From: Hibiscus mutabilis
Lineage: Eukaryota > Streptophyta > Magnoliopsida > Malvales > Malvaceae
Length of the DNA stretch: 64,000 nucleotides
NCBI GenBank assembly: GCA_019671005.1
Contig: CM033738.1
Location: 18,564,202-18,628,201 of the forward strand
Direction: 5' to 3'
Positions 56,801 to 64,000 of this stretch are shown one piece after another; position 1 is the first letter of the stretch, and every line of letters begins with the position of its first letter. The position numbers and the translations under genes are program-made. A model generated the notes under the pieces. That model searched no databases and was not told the origin of the DNA. It worked only from the letters and a program-made list of their open reading frames with translations.

Positions 56801-58400
56801 TAAGCAGATATCCTTGAGGTTGGCGGATGATTATGAGGTGGTGGTTCTTGGTGAAAATGCCAAGTTTCTGTCCAATGTTGTTTCGGCTTTGGATGCGAGT
56901 CGGATGTTGGATTCGGGATGTCAGGCTTATTTGGCCTATGTTATGAATCCTAGATCAAAGGAGATGAGGGTGCAAGATGTTCGCACCGTTTGCGAGTTTT
57001 CGGGTGTTTTTCCGGAAGAGTTACCAGGATTGCCACCTGACCGTGAGGTAGAGTTTGGCATCGAGGTCTTTGCGGGTATGATACCGGTATCCATTGCTCC
57101 GTACCGCATGGCCCCGAAGGAATTGAAGGAGTTGAAGACGCAGTTGCAGGAGTTGTTGGATTGGGGTTTTATAAGACCAGTATCTCTCATTGGGGAGCGC
57201 TGGTGCTGTTTGTGAAAAAGAAAAAATGGTACGTTACAGATGTGTATAGATTACCGGCAGCTGAATAAGTTGATAGTGAAGAACAAGTATCCCTTGCCGT
57301 GGATAGATGACCTATTTAATCAGTTCAGAGGAGACTCGGTGTTTTCCAAGATAGATTTGCGGTCAGGGTATTACCAGTTAAAGGTGAAGGAGGTGGATGT
57401 GCCCAAAATAGCTTTTCGTATGAGGTACGAGCATTACGAGTTTCTTGTGATGCCATTCGATTTGACCAATGCTCCAGCTGCCTTTATGGACATGATGAAC
57501 CGAGTATTTCATGAGTTTTTGGATCAGTTTGTAGTTGTGTTTATCGATGATATCCTTGTGTACTCTTGTACCGAAGAGGATCATGATAGTCATCTGCGGA
57601 TCGTGCTTCAGAAGTTGATGGAGAATCAGTTGTATGCTAAGTTAAGCAAATGTGAGTTTTGGCTTAAGGAAGTTGTGTTTCTTGGGCATGTTGTGTCAGC
57701 CGAAGGAATTCGTGTCGATCCGAAAAAGGTTGAGGCTGTAATGAGCTGTAAGGAGCCCAAGTCTGTGATGAAGGTTTGGAGTTTCCTTGGTTTTGAAGGT
57801 TACTACCGAAGGTTTGTGGAAGGGTTTTCCAGTTTGGCGGCTCCGTTAATGTAGCTGCTATAGAAGAATGTTCGGTTTGAGTTGTCAGAGGATAGACAAC
57901 GAGCTTTCGAAGGGTTGAAGGAAACCTTGACGCAAGCTTCGGTCTTGCTTCAACCAGAATTGGGGAAGGAGTTCGTTGTTTATAGTGATGCATCGTATGT
58001 TGGGCTTGGTTGTGTGTTGATGCCATGAGGGTAAGGTAGTAGCGTATGCATCTAGGCAGTTGAAGGTGCATGAACGTAACTACGCTACCCATGATCTTAA
58101 CTTGCAGTGGTTGTGTTTGACTTGAAGGTCTGGAGGCATTATCTCTATGGTGAGAAATGTGTGGTTTATACGGATCATAAGAGCTTGAAATATTTGATGT
58201 CGCAGAAGGAGCTAAATCTTAGGCAACGTAGATGGTTGGAGTTGCTTAAGGATTATGATCTGACCATTGAGTATCATTCGGGAAAAGCCAATGTTGTGGT
58301 GGATGCTTTGAGTAGAAAAGCGGGTGTGGAGTTGAGAGCTATGTTCACTCGATTGAGCGTGACAAATGATGGGGGTTTGTTGGATGAGTTGCAAGTGAAG
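56800..58400 (+). pseudogene. Tekay-type reverse transcriptase and RNase H
   Basis: RT and RNase H copy element RNA into DNA. RT begins with VCEFSGVFPEELPGLPPDRE and AELKTQLQELLDWGFIRP-like sequence, then MCIDYRQLNKL, KIDLRSGYYQLKV and the catalytic block VVFIDDILVYS (about 57535-57565), intact. A TAG near 57853 breaks the frame after SSLAAPLM. RNase H shows EFVVYSDASYVGLGCVL and YTDHKSLKYLM, then LKDYDLTIEYHSGKANVVVDALSRK to about 58320. Arg-to-Met/Trp and Gly-to-Asp/Glu changes next to catalytic regions (FRMRYEHYEF, MPFDLTN) look like CpG decay. The two main frames are 56766-57215 and 57240-57854. Confidence 0.92.
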
Positions 58401-58415
58401 CCGTCCTTGTCGTAG

Positions 58416-59480
58416 ATGATCAAGGAGAAGCAACTGTACGATGAGAGTTTGGTATCTCATGTGGAAGATATTAGGGATGGAAATCCTACGGATTTTTATT
58501 TCAATGATGATGGGGTGTTGTGTTTCAAAGGTCGAATAGTGGTGCCTGAAGATGAAGGGTTGAGGCGTACTATTTTGATTGAGGTGCATGCTAGTCCTTT
58601 TGCTATGCATCCCGTAGCACTAAGATGTATCGAGGGTTGAAAGAAGAGTACTACTGGATTGGGCTGAAGAGAGATGTGGCTGATTTCGTGGCTCAGTGTA
58701 TGGTTTGTCAGCGGGTGAAGGCTGAGCATTAGTTTTATTCTGGGTTGTTGCAACTGTTGAGGATACCGGAATGGAAGTGGGAAAGAATCACCATGGATTT
58801 TGTGTCTGGGCTAACTTTGACACCGACCAAAAAGGATTCCATTTGGGTGATTATGGATCTGTTTACGAAGTATGCGCATTTTGTGCCAGTGCATACTACG
58901 TATACCTTGGATAGGTTGGTCGACCTGTACATTTATGAGATTGTGCATTTGCACGGAGTGCCCAAATCTATAGTTTCGGATAGGGATTCACGGTTCACCG
59001 CAAGGTTTCGGGTGAGTTTGCATCATGCCCTGGGGACTCGGTTGAGTTTTAGTACCTCGTATCATCCTCAGACGGATGGCCAGCCGGAGCGCGTAATTTA
59101 GGTTCTTGAGGATATGCTAATGTGTTATGTTATCGAGTACCAGGGAACGTGTGAGAAGCAACTAACGTTGGTGGAGTTTTCTTATAATAACAGTTATCAT
59201 GCTAGCATACAAATGGCACCCTATGAGGCGTTGTATGGCAGAAAATGTCGTACTCCCGTATGTTGGTACAAGCGGGGGAAAAGTTTGTGTCAATGCCCAA
59301 TGTTCTGAAAGGCACCACCGAAAAGGTTAAGTTGATATGTGAGCACTTGAAAGCAGCTGCTGATCGTCAGAAATCCTATGCAGATTTGAAGCGTAGGGAT
59401 ACAGAGTATATTGTGGGTGATAAAGTGTTTTTGAAGGTGTCACCCTGGAAAAAAGTGTTGCATTTTGGGTGAAAAGAGAA
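58416..59480 (+). pseudogene. Tekay-type integrase
   Basis: Integrase inserts the DNA copy into the genome. The N-terminal zinc finger is partial (HPVA after SPFAM, then CMVCQRVKAEH at about 58695-58730). The catalytic core follows: WERITMDFVSGL (first Asp), VSDRDSRFTARF (second Asp) and YHPQTDGQPERVI (Glu), at about 58770-59098. A TAG ends that frame, and YNNSYHASIQMAPYEALYG and RKCRTPVCW continue in another frame from 59114. The C-terminal part shows KVFLKVSPWKKVLHFG, ending in TGA where the family reads RKGKLSPR. Damaged by at least four breaks, but the order is complete. Confidence 0.92.
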
Positions 59481-59499
59481 GCTTAGCCCGAGGTTCATT

Positions 59500-59847
59500 A
59501 GAATATAAGAGGTTGTTGAACGTGTGGGTCCTGTTGCATATCAGTTGAGGTTACCTCCGGAGTTGGGGAAGATCCATGATGTGTTCCATGTTTCAGTGTT
59601 GCAGAGGTATAGGTCAGATTCATCGCATGTCATGCCAGTGGAAGAGATTGAGTTGAGATCAGATCTCTCTTACGATGAGGAACCTATAGATAGTCTTGAT
59701 ACTAGTAGTAAGGTGCTCCGTGGCAAAACGGTCGAGCTGGTTAATGTGTTGTGGAAGCACCACGACATTGGGGAGGCCACATAGGAGCGCAAGCCGGATA
59801 TGTTGAATCAGTTTCCGCACCTGTTTTCTCCAGGTAAATTTCGATGA
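59500..59847 (+). pseudogene. Tekay-type chromodomain-like C-terminus
   Basis: Chromoviruses end integrase with a chromodomain or its degenerate form that guides insertion. Here PVAYQLRLPPELGKIHDVFHVS and SSHVMPVEEIELRSDLSYDEEP precede VLRGKTVELVNVLWKHHDIGEAT, the Tekay-type degenerate chromodomain. A TAG replaces Trp after EAT (usual EATWE). The reading then continues MLNQFPHLFSPGKFR and ends in TGA at 59845-59847, just before the PPT. Confidence 0.88.
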
Positions 59848-59857
59848 TGAAATTTCT

Positions 59858-59872
59858 TAAGAGGGGGAGAGT
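59858..59872 (+). other. Polypurine tract of the Tekay-type element
   Basis: AAGAGGGGGAGAGT directly precedes the 3' LTR start TGTAATGCCC. Confidence 0.85.
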
Positions 59873-62800
59873 TGTAATGCCCTGGTTTTAGGGCTTAGCG
59901 GTTTAGTGGGTTATTAGGCAGTCCGGTGGACCAGAGTAGAGATTCGAGTCGGTTTCGGGATCATATATTTTCGGTGTGGGAAAAATTATGGGAAAATGGT
60001 TAAAAATCATGTTTTAATATATGATTAATTTTGGTGGAATCAATTTTGGAAAATGAGATTGGGAAGTGTGACATTTTGGCTAGTGACCAAAATGCAACAT
60101 TTGAAAGCTATTTTTAAAGTGACTAAAATGAAAAGGGTCAAATTCTTAGAATCCTTAAGGATCTATTTTACCAAGTTTTTGCTGGTGATTTCTCTCTTCG
60201 ATTAAATCATTTTAACATGTGTTTTAAAAGTTAATTAAAAGGGATTTTAGATATTAAAGTTAGTTATTTGGTTTTAATGAAAATTGACGTAACTTTTCTC
60301 TCCACTTTTTTTTTGCCAAACACTCAGATTTCATCAAAAACCAGAGGTGAGAGATCAATTTTACTCAGAATCTTGATCTACAATTGATTATTTAACTTTG
60401 ATTTACAAAATCTTATTGAAATCTTGTGTTTTCCTAGTTTTAAACAAGCCAATTGAGGGAGAAATCACACAATAGGGGTAAGGTTCATGATATCCTCTAT
60501 TGAATGGTTCTTTATTGATATTCCCAAGTATTTGATCCTTGATTTATGGTTTATAATCTGATTTTGTGTTTTTTATATTGAATTAATTGATTTAATTGGA
60601 TAAGATTGATGAAATAGTGAAAGATCCAATTGGATCTGTTTTCCAATGATGTAGATTTATTTTGAACATATTATGGATGTATAATAATGTTGATAAGTCA
60701 TTTTTGTTAATGGAATTCCCGAAACTCTTGAATCTCTATTTGTTTAGGTTGTTAGACTTGTGTTTTTGTGGAGTTGTGGTGGTTGTTTGGTTGCTGAAGG
60801 TGTTAGGTTGTTTTGATTCTGGTTTTAGATGTGTTTTGATGATAAAAGTGGTGCTAGGTTGATAGATGTTGGCTGGGTTATGAATTGAAGTGTTTTGGTT
60901 ATGTTTTTGGTTGTTGTGGAGGGTTAATTGTGAAAGTTGTGGGAATCCGAGAAGGATTGTGGTTGCTATTTTTAGAATGCATTATGATGCATTAATCCTC
61001 TGTGGTTTTGTGGTAAAAGCAGGGGAGGTTGATCTGGAAGTAAGTGGAGAAGCGTAGGAGGCTTCGGATACTCGTTTTTGCGTCGGCAAATCAAGGTTTC
61101 GCGTGTCGGTGAGTGAAAATGTGGATTCCAGTGTTGGAATGTTTTAAAGATGGTTTTAAGGAGTTTAGGTAGAGCTTGAAATGCTTACCTAAGCTCAGAA
61201 GTAAGTAAAGTGGTTTTACTCTCTCTGTCGTTCTAGTTTGAAATGGTTTTATGCACTTGTTTTGCTGAAGGATGCACATGGTAAGTGATCCTTGTAAGTA
61301 TGGTTTATACTTGTTTTTTAAAGCATGGTTGTTGCTTTGGAAAAGGCATGGTTTAATGCTTGTTAAAAACGGCGAGTAAATGTTGTTTGGTTAATTATAT
61401 TAGCAAGTGATGTGGTTTTAAAATTGTTATCGGATATAGTTGGCCTGCCATAGGATTGAGTGCACTGTAAAATAAGTCACCTTTGATGTTGAGGGGTTTA
61501 TACAGTGTACCGAACGCTCCATCCAAGTACCCTAATGGTTGAGGGGTTAAACAGTACCGAATACTCCCGTTAGTGGGTTAAGCATCTAACCGATGAGAGG
61601 GATTGGTATCCCTGTGGGTTGAGAGTGTACCCGGTTGGAATTGTACCCAGTTGTTACTATACCGCGATTGTGATTGTATCGCTATTCCGGTTGAGATGGC
61701 TTGAAGTGTTGGGTTAACACTTGTTGAGTCCGTGTATCCGATGAATTCTTTTGTTAATGGACTTGTTAAAGATCACTTGAAAGCCAATATAATTGTTAAT
61801 GTATCATTGAAATGGTTTATGTTGTATAATGTGATTTATACATGTTTTCTCCTTAAGCTTTGCATTTGGTAGTAATGCATGGGAGGGCTTAAGTAGAGGG
61901 TTAGCAATGTGACTTGCTGCTGGTTTTAATGTTGTAAGTGCATGTTTTAAAAGAGGCATGATGTTTTAAAAGATGATGTTGATAAATGGTTTTAAATGCA
62001 TTGATGGTGTTTTGTTCCGAGCTTTCCTCACTAAGCCTTGTATGTTTACGTTCTTTTTGTCCATCAATGCAGAGAATTAAAGTTCCGGAAGGCAGCAAGA
62101 AGCAAGGGGATCTTGGTAAGACTTGGTTCCAAAGTATGTTAGAGACTAGACTATAATGAATAAGGGCAATGGGGTACTTGTTATGATTTGGGAGATGTTT
62201 TGGGGAACTCCCTGTTTGAGCATGTTTCTTAGGTTGCTTTTGGTTTGTAAATAGCCTTTAAAGATTGATTTTGGTGCTGGTTTGTGTTTTGATATATTGT
62301 ATGGATGCAACTTTAGGAAGCATGCCTATAGATTTCCATTCGATGCATGAAGCCTTGTTGTGCTGTTAGATTTGTGTTGCTTGGTTGCTTATGGTATGTT
62401 TGGCATGTTGGAATGGTGTTATAAGCATGTTTGATGTTTTGAGAATGTTTTTGGGTTGAAAAATCAGCAATTTGTGGCATTACAGGTCCAGGCGTACCGG
62501 TATGCGGGGAACCGTATCGGTACGGCTAGGTATTTTCTAGCCTGAGGGATCGGTACGCGTAAGGGATTACCGGTACGCCTAGGTAATTTTGGCCTGGCGT
62601 ACCGATACGGGCAAGGAGTATCGGTACACGTTCTAGCCTCTAGAATCTCACTTTTTAAACCTAAACTCGTGTACAATTGCCCACGTAAGCGTACCGATAC
62701 GGATGTTAAAACAAATCAGAAGTTAGGTAAGTTGGTTATTGCGTATCGGTATGGGCCGTGTTGTACCAGTACGGTGCATCTTTATGCGTATCGGTATGGT

Positions 62801-63241
62801 AACCCCGGTACCGATACTCAAGGCTGTTTTCTGTTGCATCGGCTCACAATATTGCTTGCTTCGCATTTTAGTCCCTAAATCTTGCTAATGCATTAGTACA
62901 TGGTTAAAATGATTAGTTTGAGTTGGAATATGAGACATACACATGGAACCTGACTAATCTAAGGTTGGTAATTTAAAAGTGGGTTTTTGACTTGTAACTT
63001 CGTCAAATTACAATTTGGTCCGTAAGTGGTAAACAAAATCAATTGGATGTCAAAGTGATGCCCGATTGAGTTGGGATTACACCTGTTATCTGTATGAACA
63101 TGTAGATTAATAATTGGCATCTAGATAAGATAAAAAGAAAAAAATGGACCGGGTTGGCTAAATCACTTCGGTTTGCTACGGAAAACCTAATGTGGCCATC
63201 TTGATTTGGTTGGGCGTGTAGGCCGGGTCAAGGGGGTTACA
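59873..63241 (+). repeat. 3' LTR of the Tekay-type element (3369 bp)
   Basis: Begins TGTAATGCCC, ends GGGGGTTACA, followed by TSD TAAAC. Non-coding. It shares the palindrome cluster (62514-62817) with the 5' LTR in slightly different states of decay. Confidence 0.93.
62487..62817 (+). promoter_or_regulatory. GTAYCGRTAC palindrome cluster in Tekay 3' LTR
   Basis: Exact copies at 62514-62523, 62599-62608, 62618-62627, 62691-62700 and 62808-62817. One-base variants (GTACCGGTAT, GTATCGGTAT, GTACCAGTAC) fill the other positions seen in the 5' LTR. Confidence 0.62.
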
Positions 63242-63246
63242 TAAAC

Positions 63247-63833
63247 TTAGGGGGCAACACCAAGTCTGGGATAAGGCTGAGTTCGTTAGCATCAAATCCA
63301 ATGAAGCTGTCCACTATCTCCATGGCTTCTATCTTTTCCTCGAGTCACTTGCAACGGTCCTCGATCTCTTTTGAAGTCTCCATTTTTGGTTTCTCAATTT
63401 TGACCAAACGATTCATTTTCGAGATAAAGTTTTTAGCCAAATTTCTTCCAGGTTTAACTTCTAACGCGGTAGGTATATTCATAGGGGAAGAGGTACTAGC
63501 CTGATGGAGTGGTGACTTCCCTCAAGAAGGCATCATTTGAGAGTCAAGTCGAATAACATCATGCGAAAGAGTAAGCCCTGGAGGATATGCAGGGCCTTCG
63601 TTTACATCAATGGGACTTTTTGTAGGATTCGCAACAAAAGCCTCTCCTTGCTCAGGGGGTTTATATCCTAGCATTTGCACTATTTGGCCTAGTATGTCTT
63701 GTTGGTATTTCTTGATTTGCTCTGTCATATCTTGCTAGGCCTTAGCTAACTAGTCCTCCAACTTCTTAGCCAAATTTGCTTGCATGTCCTTTTGAATTTG
63801 TTCAATGCGGTCTAATCTATCTTCATTCGTCAT
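63247..63833 (-). pseudogene. Tat/Ogre gag, N-terminal part
   Basis: ATG on the minus strand at 63833 opens MTNEDRLDRIEQIQKDMQAN, a charged, coiled-coil-prone N-terminus typical of Tat/Ogre gag. It continues through MTEQIKKYQQDILGQIVQML, EGPAYPPGLTLSHDVIRLDS, then KNFISKMNRLVKIEKPKMET and IDSFIG-like sequence up to the Tekay insertion. In-frame stops occur at about 63740 and 63520. The next residues of the same protein are at 51603, confirming that the two parts were once contiguous. Sequence from 63834 to the window end is 5' leader; the 5' LTR lies outside. Confidence 0.82.
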
Positions 63834-64000
63834 TTTGGCCTTGAGTCAGTTCCTTAGGGGTGCTGAATTGGCTGACTTTTTGCTCTATTCAGTATCACTG
63901 TCATGGGGCATCCCGAGGATCAACTTTAAAATTTTAAAGACGAATGCAAGTGAATGCAAGTTGCATGTCCTAGATGCGGAGGTATTGATTCAAAAATGGT
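63834..64000 (-). other. 5' leader of the Tat/Ogre-type element (continues past window)
   Basis: Upstream of the gag ATG on the minus strand. No coding sequence is seen, and the PBS and 5' LTR are beyond the window. Confidence 0.6.

Larger units (their letters stand above)
51609..63241 (+). mobile_element. Full-length Tekay-type Ty3/gypsy chromovirus, pseudogenised
   Basis: 11,633 bp bounded by LTRs TGTAACACCC...GGGGGTTACA and a perfect 5-bp duplication TAAAC (51604-51608 and 63242-63246). It sits inside the gag of the Tat/Ogre element. The order gag, protease, RT, RNase H, integrase, chromodomain-like tail, PPT identifies gypsy. The C-terminal PSHV/SYDEEP...VLRGKTV...VNVLWKHHD pattern identifies the Tekay (Del) clade. 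Many stops and glycine/arginine replacements fit C-to-T decay of methylated DNA. LTR divergence varies along the length, about 7 percent in the first 130 bp and lower further in. Confidence 0.95.

Noticed and set aside
56800..58400. An integrated pararetrovirus (RT and RNase H similar to caulimovirids)
   Set aside because: Flanking LTRs, a 5-bp duplication, integrase after RNase H and a Tekay-type C-terminus identify a Ty3/gypsy retrotransposon. No movement-protein-like sequence is seen.

Overview
The window looks like a nest of transposable elements from a large, repeat-rich flowering-plant genome, probably a eudicot. The evidence is the set of plant LTR lineages (copia including a SIRE-like gag, Ty3/gypsy Tekay-like chromovirus, Tat/Ogre), plant L1-type LINEs with a DUF4283-like ORF1 and a C-terminal RNase H, a tRNA-derived SINE, a hAT-like MITE and a MULE. 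DNA is AT-rich. I see no host protein-coding gene, rRNA gene or functional tRNA gene. Species cannot be named from this sequence alone.

Layout. (1) 1-15780: a Ty3/gypsy-like element with about 4.4-kb LTRs and an interior of only 232 bp. The left LTR holds a 1044-bp solo LTR (811-1854, TSD GATTG). The right LTR holds a 5.9-kb copia element (5836-11755, TSD TCTCA) that has no recognisable integrase and no readable RT catalytic core. Each sister LTR supplies the empty site for the other's insertion. (2) 15781-18075 plus 28274-29987: a decayed copia on the minus strand, split by the next unit. (3) 18081-28268: a tandem copia array, LTR-gag-LTR-gag-LTR, with no pol and a single outer TSD (TTTCT). 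Its middle LTR holds a 3.0-kb solo LTR (TSD ACGGG). (4) 29988-33135: candidate SINE, hAT-like MITE, and a 1.27-kb MULE with TIRs of about 0.37 kb. (5) 33136-41100: a 5'-truncated LINE cut twice by minus-strand solo LTRs (33741-36529 and 36763-40153). (6) 42569-45170: the 5' half of a second LINE. (7) 45179-51608 plus 63242-64000: a minus-strand Tat/Ogre-type element with LTR, a 2-kb tandem-repeat 3' region and gag but no pol, interrupted inside gag by (8) 51609-63241: a full-length but pseudogenised Tekay-type gypsy element (TSD TAAAC).

How the parts relate. All coding remnants are retroelement gag, pol, ORF1 or ORF2, and all are broken. Only the Tekay-like element keeps a readable RT-RNaseH-integrase-chromodomain series. 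The others keep cis-acting ends (LTR, PBS, PPT) with reduced interiors, as expected of copies that needed enzymes from elsewhere.

Most notable observation: a CpG-rich palindromic 10-mer, GTAYCGRTAC. I count at least 26 exact copies by eye. All lie in clusters inside the LTRs of the SIRE-like array, the Tekay-like family and one further solo LTR, which otherwise do not look alike. In the SIRE-like LTRs the clusters sit just upstream of the TATA box. This may be a shared U3 regulatory module. All coordinates and counts were read by eye; no alignment or database search was run.
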